From Solicola gregarius (GTDB taxonomy: Bacteria; Actinomycetota; Actinomycetes; Propionibacteriales; Nocardioidaceae), in the NCBI RefSeq assembly GCF_025790165.1, contig NZ_CP094970.1, positions 1 through 64,000 of the forward strand: a stretch of 64,000 nt of DNA, in the 5' to 3' direction. Under the pieces are notes generated by a model. It was not told the DNA's origin, did not search any database, and worked only from the letters and a program-made list of their open reading frames with translations. Position 1 is the first letter of the stretch; every line of letters begins with the position of its first letter. The position numbers and the translations under genes were made by a program. Shown here piece after piece: positions 20,794 through 29,822 of the stretch.

Positions 20794-21975
20794 TTAAGCA
20801 GCAGCGACCAGGTGCGGGGTCCTCGTCCTCCATGCCAGGGGGATGACGGTTGCGAAGCCACCGATCGCCATCAGCATCATCCACATGGCCGGGTAGCCGA
20901 GACGTTCAACGACGAGCCCTGCTGAGGGCGGGCCGCACATGAAGCCCAAGAACAGGCCGAGCGACACCCGGCCCGTGGCGCGCCCGATCGAGTCGGCGGG
21001 AGTGACGTTGAGGACGGCGACCATCACGAGGACATTGGCGGCAAGGGCACTGAAGCCGAAGAGCCCGGCGGCCGGCCAGACCAACCAGGCACCGACCTGC
21101 TCAGTGAGCATGATCCCGACGAGCGCGATGACCGTGATCACAGACAGCCAGCTCATGGGCGTACGAAGGTCGCGAACATCCTGTACGCCCCTCCCCCACA
21201 GGAATCTCGCGACCACGCCGACGCCACCGAGAACGGCGACAACCAGCCCGGCCGTCGATGCAGACAGGTCGAGCTCCACGTGCGCGAACAAGGGAAGGTA
21301 GACGTTCGTCGCCTGGGCGACGGCACCGGCCGCGAAGGCGTAGACGAACAGCCACGCGACCTCCGGGCCATGCCTTATCGACCCTGACGATGTTGCGCTA
21401 CGACGAGGCCCAGGTCCGCCAGTCGCCGGGACGGTTGCAAGTATTCCGACGATGGCGACGGCACAGCACACGGCAAGGGCGTTCCGCCATCCCCACCACA
21501 TTGCGAGTGGGGGAAGCAGGAGTCCCGCCATCAGCTGACTCGCCTGCACGCCGGACTGCTTGATGCCCAAGATCGACCCGCGTCGACGTGGGTCCACCCG
21601 CTCGAGCAGGTAGCGGTTCGTCGCCGGGTTGGCCAGTGCTTGCGCGACTCCCGACAGCACGAGCGCCACTATCAAGACCAAAAACCCAGCAGCCGACGCC
21701 GCGCCTATGGTTGCGAGCCCCGACACCGCGAAGGTCGCGATGAACAGACCACGGAGGCCCATCCGGTCGGCAAGCCAACCGCCGGCGGTGGTTGCCACGC
21801 TCGCCGCCGCGAACACGACCAACCACAGCTGACCGTACTGTCCGACCGAGAGATCGAGGTCGTCTACGACGAACGGCCCTAGCGCCGCGAGAGCGTAGTG
21901 CGTCAAGGGGCCGACACCCATGGCCATGGCGAGGTACGGTGCCACGAACCACGGGGTCGGCCGTCTCGACTTCAA
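20794..21975 (-). CDS. MFS transporter
   Basis: A 393-aa major facilitator with about twelve hydrophobic segments. The loop GGWLADRMGLRGLF between segments 2 and 3 is the family A-motif, and LERVDPRRRGSILGIKQSG follows segment 4. It would move a small solute across the inner membrane by proton coupling; the substrate cannot be read from sequence. It is the last gene of the catabolic operon, 16 bp after the substrate-binding protein, so it probably imports the pathway substrate or exports a product. ATG 21975 begins MKSRRPTPWFVAPYLAMAMG, a normal MFS start. Confidence 0.88.
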   Translation of the reverse strand: MKSRRPTPWFVAPYLAMAMGVGPLTHYALAALGPFVVDDLDLSVGQYGQLWLVVFAAASVATTAGGWLADRMGLRGLFIATFAVSGLATIGAASAAGFLVLIVALVLSGVAQALANPATNRYLLERVDPRRRGSILGIKQSGVQASQLMAGLLLPPLAMWWGWRNALAVCCAVAIVGILATVPATGGPGPRRSATSSGSIRHGPEVAWLFVYAFAAGAVAQATNVYLPLFAHVELDLSASTAGLVVAVLGGVGVVARFLWGRGVQDVRDLRTPMSWLSVITVIALVGIMLTEQVGAWLVWPAAGLFGFSALAANVLVMVAVLNVTPADSIGRATGRVSLGLFLGFMCGPPSAGLVVERLGYPAMWMMLMAIGGFATVIPLAWRTRTPHLVAAA

Positions 21976-21991
21976 GACCGGCCTGGCCGGA

Positions 21992-23011
21992 TCACTTCAA
22001 GCCGTCGTAGATGACCGAGTCTGGCGGCGTCTTCGTCAGATAGCCGGTCTCCTGCCCGGCCTTGAACACCGATGCGATGCCGGCAGAGACGTCGCTTGCA
22101 GGCACGACGTTCATCCGCAGCCGTTCATCGTTGTTCTCGATCAGGTCCTGGATCACGCCGGCATCCCCTCCGGGGATCTCGGCGGCGATGATCTCCGCCG
22201 CGTCCTCCGGGTTCTCCATCGTCCAGTCGGCCGCGGCCTTGTACGTGTCGTACATCGCCTGGACCTCATCGGGATGATCGTCGGCCCAGTCAGACTGTGC
22301 CGCCACCCCGAGGTAGGGGATCTCGTCGGTTCCGAACTCGGCATTCCACTTCGCGGCGTCTAGATCGATCGTCTCGATGTCGGAGTTCTTCTCCACGAGC
22401 GTCGAGTACGCGGGCTCCCATAGTTGGGTCGCGTCGGTACGCCCGGTCTGCGCCATCGTCGACAGTCCCGCGGTCGTCTGGTTCTGCGTCTCGACATTGT
22501 CGAGGGACAGCCCCTCCTTCTCCGCGAACCACTGGAACATCGCGAAGTTCGTCGTACCCGTCGCGGCGGCGAGGGTCCTGCCGTCGAGGTCGGGCAGCGC
22601 CTTGATGTCGGACTCCTGGGTGACGACCGTCCCGTAGAAGTCGAACAGGTTGAACAGGTACGTCACGTCCGAGTCGCGTTCCGTACGAAGACCTTCCGAG
22701 AGCAGCGCCGCGCTCGCGCCGACGTCGTAGTGTCCGGCGCCGAACTCCGTGTTGTAGTTGTCCGGCGTCGCGTACGTGAAGGTCATGTTGATGTCGTTGT
22801 CCTCATCGAGCTTCTGATCCTCGATGACGGCGGGCAGGAATGCGCCGAGAGACGGCGCCTGGAAGGCGACGACCTTGACCTCGGTCGCGTCCGATCCAGA
22901 GCAGGCGGTCAGGCTCACCGCCGACACGAGCGCAAGCGCGCCCACGACGGCGGGGGCACGATGCTTGCGAAACTGGAGCCGGGCGATGTTGCTGAGTGGG
23001 TTGCGGGGCAC
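21992..23011 (-). CDS. ABC transporter substrate-binding lipoprotein (NitT/TauT/SsuA type)
   Basis: An extracytoplasmic solute receptor anchored by lipid. The preferred start is GTG 23011 with GAGGA just upstream. It gives a basic n-region (RLQFRKHRAP), a hydrophobic core, and the lipobox SLTAC, after which the mature protein begins at Cys. The body (VVAFQAPSLGAFLPAVIED, FNLFDFYGTVVTQ, ATGTTNFAMFQWFAEKEGL) is of the nitrate/sulfonate/taurine family. Its permease and ATPase partners are at the far upstream end of the same operon (30637-31512, 29819-30640), with the enzymes lying between. The ligand is probably the operon's substrate. Confidence 0.85.
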   Translation of the reverse strand: MPRNPLSNIARLQFRKHRAPAVVGALALVSAVSLTACSGSDATEVKVVAFQAPSLGAFLPAVIEDQKLDEDNDINMTFTYATPDNYNTEFGAGHYDVGASAALLSEGLRTERDSDVTYLFNLFDFYGTVVTQESDIKALPDLDGRTLAAATGTTNFAMFQWFAEKEGLSLDNVETQNQTTAGLSTMAQTGRTDATQLWEPAYSTLVEKNSDIETIDLDAAKWNAEFGTDEIPYLGVAAQSDWADDHPDEVQAMYDTYKAAADWTMENPEDAAEIIAAEIPGGDAGVIQDLIENNDERLRMNVVPASDVSAGIASVFKAGQETGYLTKTPPDSVIYDGLK

Positions 23012-23073
23012 GATGTCCTCACTTCTGTGCATGGTGGACGCCGGATTCGGCGCCCACCGGGTTACCAATGGAT

Positions 23074-23811
23074 TCAGCCCCCGATTGGTGTTGACCGTTC
23101 CGTCGGATACGGCAGTACGTAGGTCACTGGGATCCGGCCGATGCGGCTCCCACGTCCGCCTCGACTGCGCCGGCCGATGAGTACGCCGACGACGCCAGTG
23201 GCGAGCGCCAGAGCCGCCGGCGCAGCGGCACGGCGCAGGAGCGGCAACGCGACCGTGCGCATGACGTCGAGCTGCTCGCCCGACCCCATGTCAGTCGTGG
23301 GAGCCTGCGAAGCCCGGATCGGCTGCTGGCCAACAGAAGCCAGCGGCTCCCCAGCACCGCTCGCACCCTGCTCGATCATCGCCTCCAGGCGATTGACGAA
23401 CTCCTTGACGAGGGAGTCGCTCACCTCACTGAGCAGGCTTCGGCCGAACTGCGCCGCACGGCCGCTGATCGCCAGCTCGGTCGACACGTCGACCAGTGTC
23501 TGCGCGCCTTCGGGCTTGAGGGAGGCCGTGATCAGAGCACTGGCAGAGCCGCTGCCCTTCTCTTCGCTTCCCCTGGCCTCGATCACGGCGCGGCGGCCAA
23601 TCTCGTCGCGTTCGCTGAACGAGGCGACGCCGCGGTACTTGGCACTGATCGGGCCGATCCGCGTCGACAAGCCGCCGCGGTACTCGCCCTCGACCACATC
23701 GTTGAGGCTCGCGCCCGGCAAGCACTGTGCGACCTTCGGCAGATCGAGCAGGAGGTCCCAGGTGTCCTCGACCGGCAACGAGACGCGGAACTGGTGGTGG
23801 AGTTCGATCAT
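23074..23811 (-). CDS. CoxG-like SRPBCC protein
   Basis: A 245-aa protein with an N-terminal SRPBCC/CoxG domain (HQFRVSLPVEDTWDLLLDLP, CLPGASL, YRGVASFSERD) over roughly residues 1-150 and a C-terminal hydrophobic anchor (PAALALATGVVGVLIGRR) near 205-225. CoxG recruits CO dehydrogenase to the membrane in CO-oxidising bacteria. Here it sits with a xanthine-dehydrogenase-like hydroxylase, so the likely job is tethering that enzyme to the respiratory membrane. The start overlaps the stop of the NIPSNAP gene (ATGA). Confidence 0.85.
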   Translation of the reverse strand: MIELHHQFRVSLPVEDTWDLLLDLPKVAQCLPGASLNDVVEGEYRGGLSTRIGPISAKYRGVASFSERDEIGRRAVIEARGSEEKGSGSASALITASLKPEGAQTLVDVSTELAISGRAAQFGRSLLSEVSDSLVKEFVNRLEAMIEQGASGAGEPLASVGQQPIRASQAPTTDMGSGEQLDVMRTVALPLLRRAAAPAALALATGVVGVLIGRRSRGGRGSRIGRIPVTYVLPYPTERSTPIGG

Positions 23812-24146
23812 CGTGCTGCCTTCTGATCATCGGCCGTCCAGTACGAGACGGGCTGGAGGTTGCGGCTCGTCATCGATGCGACGATCGGGCCGTTCTTCTC
23901 CGAGTCGGCCTTCGCCGACTTCCACTCCTCGTCCTGCTGAAAGCCTTGCCAGGCTGACGCCTGCGCGTCGCTGTCGGTGAAGCTGAGCAGGTACAGGATC
24001 CGCGTCGGGTCGGCCTCATCGGTCCAGAATCCGACGACGTTCAGCCCATGCCGCTCGAACAACGGCAGCGTGGCGTCGCGGAACCGATCGTGTACCTGGG
24101 TCTCTGCGCCGTCGTTGGCGACGTACTCACGAAGTTCGTAGATCAT
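23808..24146 (-). CDS. NIPSNAP family protein
   Basis: A 112-aa single-domain protein of the dimeric alpha-beta barrel NIPSNAP family (MIYELREYVAN, FRDATLPLFERHGLNVVGFW, LYLLSFTDSDAQASAWQGF). NIPSNAP proteins commonly occur in bacterial catabolic operons. No catalytic activity is established for most of them, so binding or isomerisation of a pathway intermediate is conjecture. Start and stop both overlap neighbours by ATGA, so it is translated as part of the operon. Confidence 0.87.
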   Translation of the reverse strand: MIYELREYVANDGAETQVHDRFRDATLPLFERHGLNVVGFWTDEADPTRILYLLSFTDSDAQASAWQGFQQDEEWKSAKADSEKNGPIVASMTSRNLQPVSYWTADDQKAAR

Positions 24147-25045
24147 GCGGACTTCTCCTGAAGCGATGGGGACATGGTCTGGGCGGCGCGGTCGAGCGCC
24201 TCGGTCACGACTCGCTCGACGAGAGCGCCGGCGACATCGCGCCGATAGTCGGCGGTGGCGTGCAGGTCGCCCGTCGGCTCGACGCCGGCCTGGGCGCGGG
24301 CCGCCGCGGCCTCGATCGTGCGTACGTCGGGACGCGAGCCGACGAGCAGTGACTCGGCCTCTGTCGCACGGTGCGGCGTACGTTCGACGCCGGTGATGCA
24401 GATGCGTGCCTGCTCGACGGTTCCGTCGGCTGCGAGCGTGATCTGCGCGCCCGCGCCCACGAGGGCGAAGTCGCCGCGGCGACGGGCGACCTCATCGAAC
24501 GCGGCACCGGTACGAGCGGGAGCAGGCTTCAGGCGGATCTCCACCAGCAACTCGTCATCGCGGAGAACCGTGACCAGGTTGGCGAGGAAGAACTCAGAGG
24601 CGTCGATCTCACGCCGCCCCTGTGGTCCGGCGACGACGAGCACAGCATCGAGTGCCCGGGTCACCGCCGGCATCTCGGCAGCGGGATCCGCGTGCGCCAC
24701 ACTGCCGCCCACCGTGCCCCTCGCCCGGATCGCACGATGGGCGATGTGCGGCAGAGCCTCGGCCAGCAAGGGCGCTGCCTCGCGTACGGCCGTCGACTGA
24801 TGCGCACGGTCGTACGTGACCATCGCTCCGATCGACAGTTCATCGGCGGTGCGATGCACCGTCGTCAGGGATGCGATCCGGCCGAGGTCGATCAGGTGCT
24901 CGGGTCGCGCAAGTCGGAAGTTGAGCAGTGGGATCAGGCTCTGGCCCCCGGCCAGCACCTTGCTCTCGTCGCCGTACTTCGCAAGCAGAGCTGTAGCCTC
25001 CGCCACGGTCGTCGGCTGGTGCAAGTCGAAGTCGACGGGCTTCAT
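24143..25045 (-). CDS. Molybdenum hydroxylase FAD subunit (CoxM type)
   Basis: The medium, FAD-binding subunit that passes electrons from the iron-sulfur subunit to the acceptor. The 300-aa protein shows VLAGGQSLIPLLNFRL and TVGGSVAHADPAAE, the two FAD-contact motifs, and a C-terminal CO-dehydrogenase flavoprotein domain. It pairs with the large subunit (26049-28481) and the 2Fe-2S subunit (28478-28990); the amidohydrolase gene is inserted between it and them. Overlaps on both sides show co-translation. Confidence 0.92.
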   Translation of the reverse strand: MKPVDFDLHQPTTVAEATALLAKYGDESKVLAGGQSLIPLLNFRLARPEHLIDLGRIASLTTVHRTADELSIGAMVTYDRAHQSTAVREAAPLLAEALPHIAHRAIRARGTVGGSVAHADPAAEMPAVTRALDAVLVVAGPQGRREIDASEFFLANLVTVLRDDELLVEIRLKPAPARTGAAFDEVARRRGDFALVGAGAQITLAADGTVEQARICITGVERTPHRATEAESLLVGSRPDVRTIEAAAARAQAGVEPTGDLHATADYRRDVAGALVERVVTEALDRAAQTMSPSLQEKSA

Positions 25046-26052
25046 CGGCGCGCCCTTAGGAAAAGCTCCCGCGCGTTCCCGCCTTCGACCTGTACGCGGG
25101 CCTCTGCATCCAACTCCGCGGCCTCGATCACGTTGCGGGGCTTGAGATCGCCGATCGGGAACGGGTAGTCGGAACCGAGGAGCACCTTCTGCGCGCCGAC
25201 CTTGCCGAGCAGGAAACGCAGCGCATCGGAGTCGAAGACCACCGAGTCGAAGTAGAGTCGGGAGAACGACTCCAACGGATCCGCGGTCGAGTCCGGATTG
25301 ACGGCGTGGTTCTGCACCAGCCGGCCGAGTACGTACGGAAGTGCCGCACCGGCATGTGCCACCAGGATCCTCGCGTTCGCGTACCGAGCCGGGATTCCCG
25401 CGTACAGGAGTCGAGCGAGGGTCACGGTGGTGTCCTCGAGACGCGCCAAGCCGTTGACGAGGCCGAAGTCGTTGTACCGCTCCCCCGCACCACCGAAACC
25501 GGGGTGCAAGGAGATGACCGCCCCGGTCTCGTCGGCGGCTTCCCAGAACGGCGTGAACGCCGGGTCGTCGAGGTCGCGTCCCGCAGCACGCGTCGCCACC
25601 ATGACGCCGGGCAGCCCTGCCTTGTGGTGCAGGCGAAGCAGCTCGGCGGCCTGGTTCGGTGCCTGCAGCGGCACGGTCCCGAGTACGACGAGCCGCTCAT
25701 CACGTGCCGCTGCTGTACGCAGGCCGTCGGTCAGAACCGAGGACCACTCCGTACCCTCGTCGCTGGGAAGCTGGTAGCCGAAGATATCGAGCCACCCGCC
25801 GACGACCTGCACGTCGATGCCGTGCTCGTCGAGCCAGGCGGTGCGACGGACAGGATCCGAAAGCCCTGGCGCGATGGGACGTGTCGGTGCCCCACCGTTG
25901 AACGCCACCCGGTACGTGGCCTCGTGCGGCGTCACCTCGATGTTCGGGAAGCGGGTGTCGCCTCCGGCGATAGCGGTGAGCACGTCGATCGGCACCAGGT
26001 GGGCGTGCACGTCGATGACAGCATCGCTTGCGTACGTAGAAGAGTCAGTCAC
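25042..26052 (-). CDS. Amidohydrolase family 2 protein, ACMSD-like
   Basis: A 336-aa metal-dependent TIM-barrel enzyme of the aminocarboxymuconate-semialdehyde decarboxylase family, whose members decarboxylate aromatic or muconate-type acids or hydrolyse related substrates. Visible motifs are VIDVHAHLVPIDV (metal-binding HxH), ISLHPGFGG, ILVAHAGAALPYVLGRL and LLGSDYPFPIG (the metal Asp). GTG 26052 overlaps the large-subunit stop as GTGA and is the clear start; the open frame upstream is not coding. In this operon it would act after ring hydroxylation, removing a carboxyl group or opening a product. Decarboxylase is favoured over amidase, but the substrate is not determined. Confidence 0.85.
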   Translation of the reverse strand: MTDSSTYASDAVIDVHAHLVPIDVLTAIAGGDTRFPNIEVTPHEATYRVAFNGGAPTRPIAPGLSDPVRRTAWLDEHGIDVQVVGGWLDIFGYQLPSDEGTEWSSVLTDGLRTAAARDERLVVLGTVPLQAPNQAAELLRLHHKAGLPGVMVATRAAGRDLDDPAFTPFWEAADETGAVISLHPGFGGAGERYNDFGLVNGLARLEDTTVTLARLLYAGIPARYANARILVAHAGAALPYVLGRLVQNHAVNPDSTADPLESFSRLYFDSVVFDSDALRFLLGKVGAQKVLLGSDYPFPIGDLKPRNVIEAAELDAEARVQVEGGNARELFLRARR

Positions 26053-28481
26053 GAGCGGTCCTTCGAGTCGTGTCGGACCGGCTGAAGTACGGTCCAGATG
26101 TCGCTTGGCTTGATGGGCAGTGAGTGGATCGGCGCAGCTCCATGAGCGGTGAGCGCATCGTTGACCGCTCCGGCCACTGCCGCCGGAGCGCCCATGTAGC
26201 CGGCCTCCCCGACACCCTTCTGCCCATGCGATGTGAACGGCGACGGCGTGCACTGCTCGGCGTCGACGATGTCGGGGACCTCGTGTGCGCTGGGCAGCAG
26301 ATAGTCCATGAAGGACTGCGTGAGCGGCTGCCCGTCGTCATTGAACGCAAACTGCTCGTACAGCGCGACGCCGATGCCGTGCGCCGTGCCTCCGTACACC
26401 ATTCCGCGTACGACATCGGGGTTGACGACCGTGCCGCAGTCGTGGGCGATGAAGTAGCGCAGCAACTCCACCTTCGCCGTACGCGGGTCGATCTCCGCGA
26501 GTACGACGTGCACCTCGAACGAGTAACAGGGATAGAGCTGCACCGTGCCGTCCGGCGCGGTCAGCGTGCCGGACCGCGGCGTGTGTGCGACATGGACGAC
26601 CTCGAGCCCGGGCTGAACGCCGGGTGGCATCAGGTGCTGTTTGCGATGGGCGATCGCTACCAGGTCATCCCAGCCGAGCGAGCGATCCGGGTCAGCGACA
26701 GCAACCACCGATCGATCGCGGTACTCGACGTCGGATCGCTCGAGATCGAGTGCGCGTGCACCGATCTCGCACAGCTTGTCCTTGAGCTCGGTCGCCGCAC
26801 CGTTGATGGCGCGGCCCAGCACGATCGTCATGCGACTGCCGACCGGACTCTGCGAAGGGAAGCCGGACAACGAGTCGGCGCGTACGACCGCGATCTGCTC
26901 CGGCGGTACGCCGAGCTCCTCGGCCACGAGGGTGGAAACCATCGTCTCGTGCGCCTGACCGGCCGACGAGATCGAGATGATCGCCGTGACCGCGCCCGCT
27001 CCGTCGACACGGATCCGACAAGCTTCAGGGAACGTGGACTTGTCGTTCTTCGGGTTCATGATGTTCTCGAAGATCGCGTTGCCACCGCCCGGCTCGAGAC
27101 ATGCGGCAACGCCGATTCCGGCGAGGCGTCCGCTCGCACGCAGTGAGTCGCGCTCCTCGGCCAGGGCGGGGAGCTCCGAGATCTCGATGGCACGGTCGAG
27201 GACAGCGTCGTAGTCGCCCGAGTCGTACTCGGTCCCGCTGGGGATGCGGTACGGGAACTCGTCGGCCCGGATGAAGTTGCGGCGCCGCAGCTCCATCCGG
27301 TCCATGCTCAGCTCACGTGCCACGGCATCGACAGCGGCCTCGATCGCATAGTTGGTCGGCGACTGGCCGAACCCGCGCACCGCCACCTGGCCGGTCTTGT
27401 TGGTGGTGACGGCAGTCGCGTTGTACTCCGCGCTGGTGATGCTGTACGGCCCGACGATCGCGCCGATCGGCTTGGCCAGCTGCAGCGGCGAACGACCCGG
27501 GTACGCACCCTCGTCATCGAGTACGTCGAGCCGGATGTGGGTGAACTCCCCCTCGTCGGTGTACGCGAGCTCGACCTCGAACACCCGATCGGGGCCGTGG
27601 AAGTCACCGCCGTGCATGTTCTCGCTGCGGTCCTCGATCAGCTTCACCGGCACGCCGAGCTTGCGCGCAAGGAAGCCAGCGAGCACACCGTGTTTGATGC
27701 CACGCTTGACTCCGTAGCTGCCCCCGACGTCGACGTCGAAATGCACCCGTACCTGATTCGTCGGGATCCGGAGCGCATCGGCCAGCTGGTCGGGGAACTG
27801 CGGCATCTGGATCGACGCCCACACGTCCAGGACCTCGCGATGCGGGTCCCATGACGCAACAACACCGAAGGTTTCCAGCGGCACGGTCGAGTTGCGGTTC
27901 CATCGCGTACGTACCGAAACCGACGATGCGGCACGCGCGCGGTTCTCGTCGACCGGCCCCCACGCGAACTCGCGCTTCGCCATGACATTGGTGCCATGGG
28001 TCGGGTGGACGAGTGGCGCGTCTGGTTGCGCGGCACGCTCGGGGTCGAGGATGAATGGAAGCGGCTCGTAGTCGACGTCGACGAGCTCGGCACCGTCCTC
28101 CGCGACAGCCCGCGACGTCGCAACGACCGCGGCAACCCACTCCCCTGCGTATCGCGTCGACTCGACGGCCAGCGGCCGCCACTGGACCTCGGGTACGTCG
28201 AGGTACTGGCGCAGCGCCTCGGTCGACTTCGCCAGCTCGGCGCCGGTCAGAACCGTCACCACGCCAGGAAGCTCCAATGCCTGCTCGACATCGATGCTGA
28301 CGATGCGCGCGTGCGGGAACGGGCTCGTCACAAGGCCGACGTGCACGGTCTCCGGCGGCGTGATGTCCGCGACGTACCGGCCGTTGCCCGTGACGAACCG
28401 GCGATCCTCTCGCACTCGAGCCGGTTTCGACAGGTACACGTGGTCGGCCGGCTCGCTCGGAGTATCGGTGGGGGCGGTCAT
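26049..28481 (-). CDS. Molybdenum hydroxylase large subunit (xanthine dehydrogenase family)
   Basis: The 810-aa molybdopterin subunit that hydroxylates its substrate with water-derived oxygen. It has the small N-terminal domain (KPARVREDRRFVTGNGRYVA), the cofactor-binding segment GGSYGVKRGIKHGVLAGFLA, VAVRGFGQSPTNYAIEAAVD, and the catalytic-Glu loop QKGVGEAGYMGAP. The CSFR active-site loop of true CO dehydrogenase is absent, so CO is not the substrate. It lies between the 2Fe-2S gene (ATGA overlap) and the amidohydrolase gene (GTGA overlap). A carboxylated or N-heterocyclic aromatic is a reasonable guess. Confidence 0.92.
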   Translation of the reverse strand: MTAPTDTPSEPADHVYLSKPARVREDRRFVTGNGRYVADITPPETVHVGLVTSPFPHARIVSIDVEQALELPGVVTVLTGAELAKSTEALRQYLDVPEVQWRPLAVESTRYAGEWVAAVVATSRAVAEDGAELVDVDYEPLPFILDPERAAQPDAPLVHPTHGTNVMAKREFAWGPVDENRARAASSVSVRTRWNRNSTVPLETFGVVASWDPHREVLDVWASIQMPQFPDQLADALRIPTNQVRVHFDVDVGGSYGVKRGIKHGVLAGFLARKLGVPVKLIEDRSENMHGGDFHGPDRVFEVELAYTDEGEFTHIRLDVLDDEGAYPGRSPLQLAKPIGAIVGPYSITSAEYNATAVTTNKTGQVAVRGFGQSPTNYAIEAAVDAVARELSMDRMELRRRNFIRADEFPYRIPSGTEYDSGDYDAVLDRAIEISELPALAEERDSLRASGRLAGIGVAACLEPGGGNAIFENIMNPKNDKSTFPEACRIRVDGAGAVTAIISISSAGQAHETMVSTLVAEELGVPPEQIAVVRADSLSGFPSQSPVGSRMTIVLGRAINGAATELKDKLCEIGARALDLERSDVEYRDRSVVAVADPDRSLGWDDLVAIAHRKQHLMPPGVQPGLEVVHVAHTPRSGTLTAPDGTVQLYPCYSFEVHVVLAEIDPRTAKVELLRYFIAHDCGTVVNPDVVRGMVYGGTAHGIGVALYEQFAFNDDGQPLTQSFMDYLLPSAHEVPDIVDAEQCTPSPFTSHGQKGVGEAGYMGAPAAVAGAVNDALTAHGAAPIHSLPIKPSDIWTVLQPVRHDSKDRS

Positions 28482-28990
28482 CGGGCAGCACCGTCCGCCG
28501 TGAGTGCGGCTTTTCCGGCCTGGCCCGCGACCACCTGCTCCACGGCCTCGCGGATCTGCACGTAGCCCGTGCAGCGGCAGATGTTGCCACCGATGGCGTC
28601 GTCGATCTCCTCACGCGACGGTTGGTCGTTCCGGTCGACGAGCGCCTGGACCGCGAGCACCATGCCGGGCGTGCAGAAGCCGCATTGCAACGCGTGCGTA
28701 CGACAGAACGCATCCTGCACTTCGGTGAGCTCACCGTCCGGCCCGGACATACCCTCGATGGTGGTGACGGCCTGCCCGTCGGCCTGAGCCGCGAGCATGA
28801 TGCAGGAGCGAACGGGCTGGCCATTCAACAACACGGTGCACGCACCGCATACCCCGTGCTCACACCCGAGATGGGTGCCCGTCAGCCCGAGGTCGTCTCG
28901 GAGGAAGTCGGCGAGGCTCGTACGAGCGGGCACACGAGCGGGGCGCTGCTCACCGTTCACCTCGACGGCGATTTCACACTGGCGAGCCAT
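28478..28990 (-). CDS. Molybdenum hydroxylase 2Fe-2S subunit (CoxS type)
   Basis: A 170-aa iron-sulfur subunit with two clusters. The plant-type cluster uses GCEHGVCGACTVLLNG followed by SCIML. The second cluster, in the helical domain, uses QCGFCTPGM and NICRCTGY. It relays electrons from the molybdenum site to FAD. ATG 28990 has GAGGTC just upstream and lies one base after the hydrolase stop; the longer open frame to 29239 overlaps that gene and is not used. Its stop overlaps the large-subunit start. Confidence 0.94.
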   Translation of the reverse strand: MARQCEIAVEVNGEQRPARVPARTSLADFLRDDLGLTGTHLGCEHGVCGACTVLLNGQPVRSCIMLAAQADGQAVTTIEGMSGPDGELTEVQDAFCRTHALQCGFCTPGMVLAVQALVDRNDQPSREEIDDAIGGNICRCTGYVQIREAVEQVVAGQAGKAALTADGAAR

Positions 28991-28991
28991 A

Positions 28992-29822
28992 TCAGACCTC
29001 TTCTGCGGAGTTCGGTGGTTCTGATCGTGCTTCGCGGCGATCTCTGCTGAAGCTGGACACGAAGTGCGCGAAGGCCGTGGGGTTATCGACGTTCGACAGG
29101 TGCCCGGAGTCCGGTACGACCTGGAGTTCCGCCTGAGAGATCCCGTCGACGAGCCTCTCGGAGAGGGGCCGCGGTGTCTTGTTGTCCCTGTCGCCCCACA
29201 GCACGAGTGTCGGTGCTTGGACGCGAGCGAGTTCGTCATCGATGTCTACGCCGAAGCAGGCCCGGACCGCGGCGATGTAGCTTGCCGCGTCCATCTCGGC
29301 GATCGCGCGACGAACCGACTCGGCTCCGGCAGGAACCGGCGACTCGAAAGTGTCGGCGATGTACTCGTCGGCAACCACGTGCATCGGCGCCGAGGTCGCA
29401 CGCTCGACGAGCGTACGGATCTTTGCCTCGGAGATGTCGCGCGGAAGAGAAGCGAAACTGTCCGCGACGACGATTCCGGACACGAGCGCCGGGTGCATCG
29501 CGGCAAAGGCAATCGCCTGGATGCCGCCCAAGGAGACACCGACAAGCAGAACCGGGTAGCCATCGATCTTTTGGAGGAGCCCATGAAGGTCATTGACCCA
29601 GTGCTCCACCGATGCGTCTGGGGACGCGTCGGACAGGCCGTGTCCACGGCAATCAGGAACGACAACACGGTGCGCCTTCACGAAGGCATCAATACAGTCG
29701 TGCCACATTCGTCCGTCGGTGCCGAGGCTGTGCAGGAGCACCATCGTCGGCTGAGCGGGCTCTCCGTACTCTCGATAGGCGAGCGCGTACTCGGTCGAAC
29801 GGCCGGCTTCTTCCACCGTCAC
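28992..29822 (-). CDS. Alpha/beta hydrolase, 3-oxoadipate enol-lactonase-like
   Basis: A 276-aa alpha/beta hydrolase. The oxyanion segment LLHSLGTDGRMW, the nucleophile elbow VGVSLGG (Ser), the Asp region LWGDRDNKTP and the catalytic His in DSGHLSNVDNP are all present. Overall layout is like PcaD, which opens an enol-lactone, but other C-C or ester hydrolases look alike. In the operon it would cleave a ring-opened or lactone intermediate made downstream of the molybdenum hydroxylase. It overlaps the ATPase gene upstream by ATGA. Confidence 0.82.
   Translation of the reverse strand: MTVEEAGRSTEYALAYREYGEPAQPTMVLLHSLGTDGRMWHDCIDAFVKAHRVVVPDCRGHGLSDASPDASVEHWVNDLHGLLQKIDGYPVLLVGVSLGGIQAIAFAAMHPALVSGIVVADSFASLPRDISEAKIRTLVERATSAPMHVVADEYIADTFESPVPAGAESVRRAIAEMDAASYIAAVRACFGVDIDDELARVQAPTLVLWGDRDNKTPRPLSERLVDGISQAELQVVPDSGHLSNVDNPTAFAHFVSSFSRDRREARSEPPNSAEEV

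Noticed and set aside
26049-28481. Large molybdenum subunit as CO dehydrogenase CoxL
   Set aside because: The CO-specific CSFR loop is missing, so despite CoxG, CoxM and CoxS-like partners it is not a form I CO dehydrogenase.
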